From a virus, in the IMG/VR virus record IMGVR_UViG_3300030116_000046, positions 1-23,309 of that record: DNA of 23,309 bases. One strand, given 5' to 3'. The first letter of the stretch is position 1, and each line of letters begins with the position of its first letter. The notes beneath the pieces were generated by a model, which made no database searches, had not been told where the DNA came from, and worked only from the letters and a program-made list of their open reading frames with translations. Below, piece by piece: positions 16,258-21,500 of the stretch. Position numbers and translations under genes: made by a program.

Positions 16258-16360
16258 TTTTACTTCCTAATTTTTTTAAGTCAGCGGCGGTAATTTTATT
16301 TCTTGGTGGGGCTACCCGTGCTAGTTTCTTTTGCTTTGCACTATACTTACTAAAAGGCAT
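16232..16360 (-). CDS. 42-residue basic mini-protein next to the terminase
   Basis: The short frame reads MPFSKYSAKQKKLARVAPPR, then NKITAADLKKLGSKNGKRKT, and stops at TAA 16232-16234. MPFSKYS.KQKKLA..APP..KIT.ADL is a pattern I recall in small phage genes next to terminases. The ATG overlaps the terminase stop by one base (TAATG), so translation is probably coupled. It overlaps the next gene by 26 bases. Basic and helical in its second half; it could bind DNA or the packaging motor, but this is inference. Confidence 0.7.
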   Translation of the reverse strand: MPFSKYSAKQKKLARVAPPRNKITAADLKKLGSKNGKRKTKT

Positions 16361-17796
16361 TATACAATTCCTGCACTAGAGTATCTAATTTCTTGCTCAA
16401 ATCCGTATTTTCTGTAATGCGTTTTGTTCTTCATTCGTTCGCCAAATCGCTCTATGGAAAGAGAAGCATACCTCATAGCACTTATAAGATCGTCTTTGAT
16501 CGGCACCACTCGTCCATTTTTTCGATGGTAGAGACGCATTTCTTCAAGGGTTTCAACACAAGACATAAAAATTTGCAAGCGACCAGTTTCAAAGCGTTGC
16601 AGCATGATGCTAAGGCCCGCTTCAATAGAGTTATTACCATTTAGTTTACCCTCCGTAGGTGGATTGCTGAAATGGTCAGGCAGCATATACACACCCAAGT
16701 CCCTGTACTGTTGTGCTAACTGTATGCCTGACCCTTTATCATGCTGTAACCCATCGTGGGGAAACGCTACTGGTATTCCCGGTGTTCTTGAGTTTAATAC
16801 AGCTGCGTGAGTCAGTGGTGTTTCTTTGCTTCTCCGGTGTTCGTCATAGATGTAAATGATATCATCATCTGGATCATACGCTGCCCAAGAAATTGCAGTG
16901 GGGTGGTCAAAGCCAAAATCAATAGCGGCCAATCTTGGATAATGATCCGGTATCTCGAAATCTTCACATACAACGTCATCCTCAGACACTGGAAATACCA
17001 ATCCTGAGCCAAATACTGGTATTCCCTTGGAACGCATATCCCTCTCAGCAGGACTATAGACCGCTAAAAGTTGTTCCTTTGTTTTTTCGTCCAGATGTTC
17101 TACGTCGTCCCAAGTTGCCGTTATTAAGCTCTGCCCAGGTTTTAGATCGTTCATAAAACTGCTTACTACTGATGTCATCCCACGTTCTGGGGTAAAGGTC
17201 ATGTAAACTATACCATCTGTATCGGCAGTCCGGGTTATGCACTGGGAAAATATCTCCTGTTTAGGCTCTTCGTCAAGCCAGACAACATCTATTGCCTCGC
17301 CCATAAATTTTTCAAAACCTTGTTCGTATGCTTTAAAACTGATCTGAGAGTTTCCTCCGCTACGGTGTTTGACCAGTACGCTAGAAAAAGCATTTGGCAC
17401 TCCTGGTTTACGAATTGTTTCTACAATGTTGTCCAGTGGTATCGCGCCTGTGCCCTTTTTTGAAGGGTCTTGTGGATTGCCAAATAGCTCTTTTTGGATA
17501 ATGTCCCGTGTAGTGTCATTCGACTCACCAGCTGCCCACGCCTTGATGGGCTTGTTAAACTTATAACCCTTCCACCATTTAGGATAGTTACCTGTTAGGT
17601 GGTAGGCTGTTTCAGCTGCTCCGCAATAGGTTTTCCCCACTCTGTTTGCGGCCATTAAAATTCTTTGAGCGCAACTGTTGCCTTCAGAATGAAACCTAGT
17701 CTGGTAGTCGTAGGGACTATACTGCTCAATACGTCTGGTTTCCACCCGACGTTGTTTTTCTTGCAGTAGCTTTAAAATTTCTTCTTTAGTTGCCAC
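16360..17796 (-). CDS. terL: Terminase large subunit (packaging ATPase and nuclease)
   Basis: The 478-residue protein has the Walker A motif AANRVGKT at residues 49-56 and Walker B VVWLDEEP at 171-178, with catalytic Glu following the Asp. TFTPERGMTS (200-209) is in the position of the coupling motif. The RNase H-like nuclease domain shows its first Asp in AAIDFGFDHPTAISW (293-299 DFGFDHP) and a late acidic pair in DDLISAMRYA (435-444). It pumps DNA into the procapsid through the portal and cuts the concatemer. An 11-base overlap links it to the small subunit upstream, and its stop overlaps a mini-gene start downstream. Length and motif order are normal for the family. Confidence 0.95.
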   Translation of the reverse strand: MATKEEILKLLQEKQRRVETRRIEQYSPYDYQTRFHSEGNSCAQRILMAANRVGKTYCGAAETAYHLTGNYPKWWKGYKFNKPIKAWAAGESNDTTRDIIQKELFGNPQDPSKKGTGAIPLDNIVETIRKPGVPNAFSSVLVKHRSGGNSQISFKAYEQGFEKFMGEAIDVVWLDEEPKQEIFSQCITRTADTDGIVYMTFTPERGMTSVVSSFMNDLKPGQSLITATWDDVEHLDEKTKEQLLAVYSPAERDMRSKGIPVFGSGLVFPVSEDDVVCEDFEIPDHYPRLAAIDFGFDHPTAISWAAYDPDDDIIYIYDEHRRSKETPLTHAAVLNSRTPGIPVAFPHDGLQHDKGSGIQLAQQYRDLGVYMLPDHFSNPPTEGKLNGNNSIEAGLSIMLQRFETGRLQIFMSCVETLEEMRLYHRKNGRVVPIKDDLISAMRYASLSIERFGERMKNKTHYRKYGFEQEIRYSSAGIV

Positions 17797-18244
17797 GCAA
17801 AGGCACCACGTTTTCTGAAAGACGCTGAATCTGCTCGTCTAGCTCCTCGTCTGTAAGCTCAGAAATCTCCCTAACAACCGTCTCCTGTTTATGCACAGCA
17901 TCGTACCCAGCCCGTGACAGGATGTCTCTGGCGGCATTCAACTTAACATTTTCAGAATCAGCTTCTCGCATTAGGCTTTCCAAGACAGACAAAGCAAGTG
18001 TCGCTGTCTCTCCAACTTTTTCCTTAATGCGTTTTTCAATATGGAGCCAAAGGTGCCGCTGTAGCCGCTTTGCCCTGTGTCCCGCATGGGAGCCTTCAGC
18101 CTTGTACCCAGCTGCGTGAAACGCTTGCTCAGGTTCTAGGTGGTTGTCTACCAGTTGTACAATAAACTCGTACTCTTTAGAGGTCATTTCCCTGTCTAAG
18201 GGTTTTGGCTCTTCGTAGCTGGCAAACTTTCTTGTTTTCGGCAT
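17786..18244 (-). CDS. terS: Terminase small subunit
   Basis: The 152-residue protein contains MTSKEYEFIVQLVDNHLEPE, then QAFHAAGYKAE, a helix-turn-helix-like DNA-recognition region. A long helix follows (LQRHLWLHIEKRIKEKVGET), then LESLMREADSENVKLNAARD and LSRAGY, typical of small terminases that oligomerise through the central helices. The acidic C-terminus (REISELTDEELDEQIQRLSE) would contact the large subunit. It recognises the packaging site and loads the motor. Position directly before the large terminase and 11-base overlap confirm it. The ATG at 18244 lies within the end of a possible 45-residue upstream ORF. Confidence 0.85.
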   Translation of the reverse strand: MPKTRKFASYEEPKPLDREMTSKEYEFIVQLVDNHLEPEQAFHAAGYKAEGSHAGHRAKRLQRHLWLHIEKRIKEKVGETATLALSVLESLMREADSENVKLNAARDILSRAGYDAVHKQETVVREISELTDEELDEQIQRLSENVVPLRGN

Positions 18245-18333
18245 ATAATTTTTCTCAGTTTGTTTACGATTTGTTCTCGTAATGTAGGCACTAACACTGG
18301 TGTGCCACCAAGATAACCGGGAATGTATTTCAT
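18196..18333 (-). CDS. Possible 45-residue leader ORF at the late promoter
   Basis: A minus-strand ATG at 18331-18333 opens a 45-codon frame (MKYIPGYLGGTPVLVPTLRE, then QIVNKLRKIICRKQ) that ends at TAG 18196-18198 and overlaps the small terminase start by 49 bases. The late promoter -10 box ends seven bases before this ATG, so the transcript would begin at or next to it and the message would be leaderless. The N-terminal 30 residues look protein-like, the rest less so. It may be a real small gene, a leader peptide coupling terminase translation, or chance. No family is recognised. Confidence 0.4.
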   Translation of the reverse strand: MKYIPGYLGGTPVLVPTLREQIVNKLRKIICRKQESLPATKSQNP

Positions 18334-18339
18334 AGTGTT

Positions 18340-18368
18340 ATTATACTATATATTTACAATAGTGTCAA
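18340..18368 (-). promoter_or_regulatory. Consensus sigma70 promoter of the late operon
   Basis: On the minus strand TTGACA (18363-18368) and TATAAT (18340-18345) are separated by exactly 17 bases. Both hexamers match the consensus perfectly. The first transcribed base would fall near 18333. It points into the terminase genes and the whole 18 kb virion operon, with no other equally good promoter seen there. A perfect host promoter implies either early expression or tight repression; the repeats just upstream could hold the repressor sites. Confidence 0.8.
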
Positions 18369-18447
18369 TAGGTTTTCAAAATACCCCCCGGAATGAACGC
18401 ACTGGACTATAAAACAACTGACCACCACTGGGGGGGTCGCGGTCTCG

Positions 18448-18517
18448 TTTTGTTCCTGCTTTGTTCAAGGTTGAGAACAAAAGTGGAACAAAAGCAGATC
18501 GGACAAAAGAACAAAAG
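18448..18517. repeat. GAACAAAAG repeat cluster, three direct and two inverted copies
   Basis: Direct copies of GAACAAAAG lie at 18475-18483, 18486-18494 and 18509-18517, with a near copy GGACAAAAG at 18502-18509 (one base shorter). Inverted copies TTTTGTTC (18448-18455) and CTTTGTTC (18459-18466) lie to the left. The centre of symmetry is near 18470. Spacings of 11 and 23 bases between direct copies are about one and two helical turns, fitting protein binding on one DNA face. Confidence 0.6.
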
Positions 18518-18543
18518 GTGAACATCCAATGGTGTGGCAATTT

Positions 18544-18632
18544 TGCAACAATGTTGCATAAACATCACTGTTGCAATTGTGCGACAGTGTTGCGCCTGGG
18601 CAACAGTGTGACAATTGTGCAACAGTGTTGCA
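18544..18632. repeat. TGCAACA-N-TGTTGCA palindrome array; operator- or iteron-like
   Basis: Perfect 15-base palindromes occur at 18544-18558 (TGCAACAATGTTGCA) and 18618-18632 (TGCAACAGTGTTGCA). Imperfect ones lie at 18580-18594 (TGCGACAGTGTTGCG) and 18599-18613, plus a half site at 18569-18575. The last two units also belong to a 20-base direct repeat with one mismatch: 18574-18593 and 18612-18631, 38 bases apart. The arrangement resembles binding sites for a dimeric repressor or origin iterons. Confidence 0.75.
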
Positions 18633-18898
18633 GGATTGTCACAAATATTTTAAAAGTGTGCGTGTGTGTGCCAATAGAACATACTTTGGCATTGTTTTTG
18701 CTTGCAATGTGTTTTGCGACAAAATGTGCATTATAGTGCATATGGCCCTAGAACGTCCTAAGAAGCTCGCTGGTGCGTCTTGGCAAAACGCTACCCATGA
18801 CCCATAAAAATAATTTGCGCGAATCGGGCATAGTTGGCATGGTGTTTGAATAAGCAATTTACAGGCCACCAATGCAAAGGGCGACGAAAATAAAAGTG

Positions 18899-18926
18899 TT
18901 GACCAGATATTGGCATATACTATAAT
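18899..18926 (+). promoter_or_regulatory. Early promoter, sigma70-like
   Basis: TTGACC (18899-18904) and a perfect TATAAT (18921-18926) are 16 bases apart. Transcription would start near 18933, leaving a short leader with AAGGAG before the ATG at 18954. It is the only good rightward promoter ahead of the early genes and is divergent to the late promoter about 540 bases away. Confidence 0.75.
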
Positions 18927-18953
18927 GGAAAACGCAACAAAGGAGCAGAACCA

Positions 18954-19145
18954 ATGGGCGAATATGAAAGAGAAATTACCCGGAATGCATGGTGTTGTAT
19001 CGAAGCAAGTCGAGACATTTTTGAAGACGACAAAGTGTCAGCCGAATATATAGAAGATGCGGCGAGGGAAATCGCTGCTTACTTCGATTTACCATACTTA
19101 TCAGTTAAGGAAGACCTACAGAAGGAAATTAAAGATTGGAAGTGA
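18954..19145 (+). CDS. Small acidic hypothetical early protein, 63 residues
   Basis: The sequence MGEYEREITRNAWCCIEASR leads into FEDDKVSAEYIEDAAREIAA and YLSVKEDLQKEIKDWK. It looks fully helical and acidic, with two adjacent Cys near the start. No family is recognised. AAAGGAG seven to eight bases before the ATG is a good ribosome-binding site, and the gene is the first behind the early promoter. First genes of phage early operons often target host functions. That is context only. The repeated hairpin element begins one base after its stop codon. Confidence 0.75.
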   Translation: MGEYEREITRNAWCCIEASRDIFEDDKVSAEYIEDAAREIAAYFDLPYLSVKEDLQKEIKDWK

Positions 19146-19146
19146 T

Positions 19147-19194
19147 GTTGACACAACGGAGCGCATCGATTAAGGTGCGCTCTATTGTGTCAAC
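19147..19194 (+). repeat. Gene-junction hairpin element, copy 1
   Basis: The 19-base arm GTTGACACAACGGAGCGCA (19147-19165) pairs with TGCGCTCTATTGTGTCAAC (19176-19194) around a 10-base loop. Only one C.A mismatch and one G.U pair interrupt it. It starts one base after the stop of the upstream gene and ends 22 bases before the next ATG. The same element recurs at two more junctions. There is no T-tract, so it is not an ordinary intrinsic terminator. Confidence 0.85.
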
Positions 19195-19216
19195 GCCATT
19201 AGGAAAGGAAAACGAA

Positions 19217-19423
19217 ATGGCTAGATTAGTAGGCAAGACAGCGGCCCTCAATGACGGAACCAATGGCAAGCGTTTCGCCTGGGGATTGTATCGGAAACGT
19301 GTGGCCAAATCCCGTTGGGGAGTATCGACAGGCCCGACCATGACAGGTTTTCACATGGGACGCCGCTCGCTATACGTCGAGCATAAAGCAGCCGTTAAGC
19401 GGCTACATCACTTCGCCGGTTGA
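19217..19423 (+). CDS. Small basic hypothetical early protein, 68 residues
   Basis: The start is set at the ATG at 19217, behind AGGAAAGGA. A longer frame from 19136 would read through the hairpin element and is rejected. The protein (MARLVGKTAALNDGTNGKRF, then AWGLYRKRVAKSRWGVSTGP and GRRSLYVEHKAAVKRLHHF) is basic and rich in Gly, Arg and aromatic residues, with no known motif. It might bind nucleic acid, but nothing specific supports that. Its TGA stop lies inside the left arm of hairpin copy 2. Confidence 0.7.
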   Translation: MARLVGKTAALNDGTNGKRFAWGLYRKRVAKSRWGVSTGPTMTGFHMGRRSLYVEHKAAVKRLHHFAG

Positions 19424-19467
19424 TAGAACGGAGCGCCAGGAAAATCCTGGCGTTCTATTGTATCAAT
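19419..19467 (+). repeat. Gene-junction hairpin element, copy 2
   Basis: GTTGATAGAACGGAGCGCC plus AGGA (19419-19441) pairs with TCCTGGCG followed by TTCTATTGTATCAAT (19445-19467) around AAA. The core AACGGAGCGC/GCG(T)TCTATTGT is shared with the other copies. TTGATA/TATCAA replaces TTGACA/TGTCAA, a compensatory change. The upper stem sequence differs but still pairs. The stop codon of the upstream gene is inside the left arm, and the next ATG follows 13 bases after the right arm. Confidence 0.85.
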
Positions 19468-19480
19468 TTGGGAGAATGTT

Positions 19481-19612
19481 ATGGAGAGCGAATGTGAATT
19501 GAACGGCCACAAAGACGACGGGCAAGGCGTGTGCGTCGTATGTGGCGAGGTTATCGAACGTCTGATGACGCATGAAGAATTTTCGATACTGGCTGACATG
19601 GAGATGATCTAA
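19481..19612 (+). CDS. 43-residue protein with possible zinc site
   Basis: The frame MESECELNGHKDDGQGVCVV, then CGEVIERLMTHEEFSILADM, contains C-x4-H and C-x2-C, which together could bind one zinc ion (Cys5, His10, Cys18, Cys21). The rest is an acidic helix. GGGAG lies six bases before the ATG. Its TAA overlaps the ATG of the next gene by one base (TAATG). Small zinc-knuckle proteins are common in phage early regions, with roles that vary widely. No specific function can be given. Confidence 0.65.
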   Translation: MESECELNGHKDDGQGVCVVCGEVIERLMTHEEFSILADMEMI

Positions 19613-19791
19613 TGACCTTAGAACTAGATTGTGAAAAGTACGTCGAAGCCGTGACTGGACCGGCGAATGCATGGGGTGCTTGTTTGGTAGACGGTATCCC
19701 TTCCCATACGTTCCTGGCCATCATGTTTGACAAGTATGGTCAAGACATGGTAGACGCCTATTTGAAAGATAACTATTGGAGCAAGTCATGA
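19612..19791 (+). CDS. Small hypothetical early protein, 59 residues
   Basis: The frame reads MTLELDCEKYVEAVTGPANA, WGACLVDGIPSHTFLAIMFD, then KYGQDMVDAYLKDNYWSKS. It is acidic and probably mixed helix and strand. There is no signal peptide, membrane segment or known motif. Coupling is strong on both sides: the ATG overlaps the upstream stop (TAATG) and the stop overlaps the GP88-like gene start (ATGA). It may work with that downstream protein, but only the arrangement supports this. Confidence 0.65.
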   Translation: MTLELDCEKYVEAVTGPANAWGACLVDGIPSHTFLAIMFDKYGQDMVDAYLKDNYWSKS

Positions 19792-20465
19792 CGACCTTAA
19801 AAAGCGACCATGCGGCCATTGTGGAAGGTCGCACCATGTACAGCAAGAACGTCCACACGCTTGACCAGTACAAGCACAAGGTCTTGAAACCGTCGACTAA
19901 TAAAAAGCTTGGCCGCAAGGTTACCAAGGGCAAGCTTGCTGGTATGCCAATCTATACCTTGACCCTTGAAGAACGCGCAACGTGCGATAGGGCCTGTGAG
20001 CATTGGCAAGATTGTTACGGAAACAACATGCCATTCGCCCATCGCATCGACACAGTAGGTCTGCGAGCGCGTTTAGAGAAAGAGTTGGACGAACTCGATC
20101 GGAAACACAAGCGAGGCTATTTGGTTCGCTTGCATGTGCTGGGTGACTTCTACTCTACCGAGTATGTGGCATTCTGGCATGTACAGGTTGCCACACGTGA
20201 CAAGTTGCATGTCTACGGTTATTCCCGACACCACCCCGGCAAGCCAATCGGGAACGCCTTAAAATGCACACGCGACGTTCTAGGTTTCGACAAGTTCGCA
20301 ATCCGGTTTTCAACATTGCCAAGCGACAATCTTTCGGCCAATACTGTCCACAATACGGCCAAGGATGCCATAACCTGTCCGGTCCAATTGGACAAGACAG
20401 ACAGTTGCGGCACATGCACGCTATGTTGGACCGCTAGGAAACCTATTACATTCCTAGATCACTAG
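19788..20465 (+). CDS. GP88-like Cys-rich phage protein
   Basis: With the start at the ATGA overlap (19788) it has 225 residues; a longer start at 19776 lacks support. Features: AGMPIYTLTLEERATC (51-66), a Cys cluster TCDRACEHWQDCYGNNMPFA (Cys66, 70, 76), then RLHVLGDFYSTEYVAFW (114-130), VYGYSRHHPG and a second cluster ITCPVQL ... SCGTCTLCW (Cys197, 207, 210, 213). This layout matches a phage family related to mycobacteriophage gene product 88, found in alphaproteobacterial phages as I remember. The Cys spacing suggests zinc or an iron-sulfur cluster, and the conserved LHVLGDFYS strand suggests an active site. The reaction is unknown. Hairpin copy 3 starts on the last base of its stop. Confidence 0.75.
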   Translation: MTTLKSDHAAIVEGRTMYSKNVHTLDQYKHKVLKPSTNKKLGRKVTKGKLAGMPIYTLTLEERATCDRACEHWQDCYGNNMPFAHRIDTVGLRARLEKELDELDRKHKRGYLVRLHVLGDFYSTEYVAFWHVQVATRDKLHVYGYSRHHPGKPIGNALKCTRDVLGFDKFAIRFSTLPSDNLSANTVHNTAKDAITCPVQLDKTDSCGTCTLCWTARKPITFLDH

Positions 20466-20512
20466 TTGACAGAACGGAGCGCATGGTCTAACATGCGCTC
20501 TATTGTGTCAAC
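20465..20512 (+). repeat. Gene-junction hairpin element, copy 3
   Basis: GTTGACAGAACGGAGCGCAT plus G (20465-20485) pairs with CATGCGCTCTATTGTGTCAA plus C (20492-20512) around GTCTAA. The three non-Watson-Crick positions are the G.G opposite base 8 and the C.A/G.U pair also present in the other copies. It begins on the last base of the upstream stop codon, and the next ATG lies 13 bases after the right arm. Confidence 0.85.
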
Positions 20513-20525
20513 ATTGGAGACCATC

Positions 20526-20759
20526 ATGGACTATTCAAAAGCCTTGGGCTATTCAGACAAAGAACTACAGGTGTTTGCACACTTGCAAAGCAAGCTAGTG
20601 AAAATTATCGAGGATATGTATCCTTTGAAGAACTCCCGTGTGGCCAAGATATATGCCGAGGAAATCCTAGACTACGCACACACGCCAATTTGCGAGCTTG
20701 CAATGGATATCCAATTGGAGGAAGACAATAATCCAGAATTATCTTACTATGATACTTGA
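20526..20759 (+). CDS. Small helical hypothetical early protein, 77 residues
   Basis: The start is the ATG at 20526 behind TTGGAGA. A longer frame from 20466 would translate the hairpin and is rejected. The protein (MDYSKALGYSDKELQVFAHL, then QSKLVKIIEDMYPLKNSRVA and AEEILDYAHTPICELAMDIQ) is helical with an acidic tail. No family is recognised. Its TGA stop is part of TTGACA, which may be the -35 box of the next promoter, so this gene closes the first early group. Confidence 0.7.
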   Translation: MDYSKALGYSDKELQVFAHLQSKLVKIIEDMYPLKNSRVAKIYAEEILDYAHTPICELAMDIQLEEDNNPELSYYDT

Positions 20760-20783
20760 CAACCAGGGTTGTCGTCCTATATT
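20756..20783 (+). promoter_or_regulatory. Second early promoter, with small hairpin
   Basis: TTGACA (20756-20761) and TATATT (20778-20783) are 16 bases apart. The spacer holds an inverted repeat GACAAC-CAGG-GTTGTC (20758-20773). Transcription would start near 20790, inside the first CTCTATAGAG palindrome. The site precedes the gene group that leads to the primase-helicase. Confidence 0.5.
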
Positions 20784-20785
20784 AT

Positions 20786-20853
20786 ACTCTATAGAGTACA
20801 CAGTAGAGATATTAAAAAAGTTACACTGTAGCTCTATAGAGTACTCTATAGAG
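20786..20853. repeat. Three CTCTATAGAG palindromes; operator-like
   Basis: Perfect 10-base palindromes CTCTATAGAG lie at 20787-20796, 20832-20841 and 20844-20853. The first extends to 12 bases (ACTCTATAGAGT). Distances are 45 and 12 bases. Between them is an AT-rich stretch with TTAAAAAAG. They overlap and follow a putative transcription start and end 20 bases before the next ATG, so they could be operators or, less likely, RNA elements. Confidence 0.6.
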
Positions 20854-20873
20854 ACCCACCGTAGGAGGATAAG

Positions 20874-21032
20874 ATGAGATGCGCCATTTGTGACGCTAAA
20901 CTACCAGACAACCAGCCATTGCATAACGACATCTGTTCGGATTGTCGCCATGCCATACGCCAGACATTCACCTATGAACTAGACTATGAGGAGCCTATTG
21001 AATGCTTGCATCCTTCATTGGATCACTATTGA
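20874..21032 (+). CDS. 52-residue protein with two CxxC pairs, probable zinc ribbon
   Basis: The frame begins MRCAICDAKLPDNQPLHNDI and continues CSDCRHAIRQTFTYEL. Cys3, Cys6, Cys21 and Cys24 form two C-x2-C pairs 15 residues apart, a compact zinc-ribbon arrangement. The remainder is acidic. The ribosome-binding site AGGAGG seven bases before the ATG is the strongest in the early region. It is the first gene behind the palindromic operators. Such proteins often bind DNA, RNA or RNA polymerase. Specific function unknown. Confidence 0.7.
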   Translation: MRCAICDAKLPDNQPLHNDICSDCRHAIRQTFTYELDYEEPIECLHPSLDHY

Positions 21033-21058
21033 TACAAGCTTACAATGTGGAAAACAGC

Positions 21059-21232
21059 ATGAAAAACCGAAACAAGCAAGCGAAGGCGTTGCAATCCCCA
21101 TTGTACCGCCAACGTGTCAAACCTAAAAAGCGTCCGTACTATGACGCCAAGGAAGTCATAGACAATGACTTCTCCCATGAAGGACTGACCCCTGTCGGGT
21201 ACTACATTGAGGAGGTTGTCGAAGATGAATAG
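21059..21232 (+). CDS. Small basic hypothetical protein, 57 residues
   Basis: I prefer the ATG at 21059, giving MKNRNKQAKALQSPLYRQRV, then KPKKRPYYDAKEVIDNDFSH and an acidic end (YIEEVVEDE). A frame from 21002 would add 19 residues and overlap the upstream gene by 31 bases. The N-terminus is strongly basic and the C-terminus acidic. There is no known domain; the first half could bind nucleic acid. A GGAAAA upstream is a weak ribosome-binding site, so the start is not certain. It overlaps the next gene start by eight bases. Confidence 0.6.
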   Translation: MKNRNKQAKALQSPLYRQRVKPKKRPYYDAKEVIDNDFSHEGLTPVGYYIEEVVEDE

Positions 21233-21500
21233 AGACGAAATTCTACAAACCGCCTGCGACCTGATCAATGGCGACCGTGCCAAGGAATACGGAGACGCTT
21301 ACCTGAACCACGCTAGGATTGCGGCATTGTGGACAACCTATGTCCGGTCCAAACCTGATGACTTGACGCCTATCGATGTCGCCATGATGCTTGTCCTGAT
21401 GAAAGTTGCCAGATCAATCGAGACACCCAAGGATGACAGTTTTATTGACATAGCAGGATATGCGGCACTCGCCGGGGAAATGGCCAATGTTGGCAGATGA
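21225..21500 (+). CDS. DUF6378-like phage protein, 91 residues
   Basis: The start is set at the ATG at 21225, behind GAGGAGG; a longer frame from 21207 adds six unlikely residues. The protein shows DLINGDRAKEYGDAYLNHAR, IAALWTTYV, then DVAMMLVLMKVARSIETPKD and DIAGYAALAGEMA. This set (INGDRAxxYGD, N-x-RIA-x-LW, DVAMMxxLxKxAR, DxxxDxAGYAAL) is the signature I know as DUF6378, common in phages of many hosts. The all-helical pattern with acidic and Arg residues resembles MazG-like nucleotide pyrophosphohydrolases, but activity is unproven. Confidence 0.85.
   Translation: MNRDEILQTACDLINGDRAKEYGDAYLNHARIAALWTTYVRSKPDDLTPIDVAMMLVLMKVARSIETPKDDSFIDIAGYAALAGEMANVGR

Larger units (their letters stand above)
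18369..18898. other. Divergent intergenic control region, about 530 bases, no convincing gene
   Basis: This gap separates the leftward late operon and rightward early operon. Plus-strand frames here give Cys-rich, repeat-derived peptides without ribosome-binding sites, so I call no gene. From the left it contains a G-run hairpin (18420-18438, GACC/GGTC ends), a cluster of GAACAAAAG repeats, an array of TGCAACA-type palindromes, a GTGTGCGTGTGTGTG tract at about 18655-18670 and an AT-rich stretch near 18808-18898. The position and repeats fit a regulatory switch or replication origin. Confidence 0.6.

Noticed and set aside
18544-18632. Repeat array considered as CRISPR
   Set aside because: Units are 15-base palindromes separated by only 5-25 bases, with no constant repeat of 24-40 bases, no uniform spacers and no cas genes.
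18718-18750. TATAAT on the minus strand at about 18730 as another late promoter
   Set aside because: No acceptable -35 box at 15-19 bases upstream, and no gene directly behind it before the repeat arrays.
18461-18807. Plus-strand ORFs of 91 and 78 residues in the control region
   Set aside because: The peptides are Cys-rich translations of the TGCAACA repeats, overlap each other, and lack ribosome-binding sites and promoters.
18245-18960. tRNA genes in the intergenic region
   Set aside because: I found no cloverleaf with a TTCGA-type arm and matching acceptor stem; a tRNA-finding program would settle it.
19136-19216. Upstream start giving a 95-residue version of the protein ending at 19423
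   Set aside because: The extra residues translate the hairpin element; the ATG at 19217 has its own ribosome-binding site.
20466-20525. Upstream start giving a 97-residue version of the protein ending at 20759
   Set aside because: The extra residues translate hairpin copy 3; the ATG at 20526 has a GGAG at suitable distance.
20786-20853. CTCTATAGAG considered as T7-type RNA polymerase promoters because of the CTATAG core
   Set aside because: The upstream recognition part of such promoters is absent, the sequence is symmetric, and no phage RNA polymerase gene is seen in the window.
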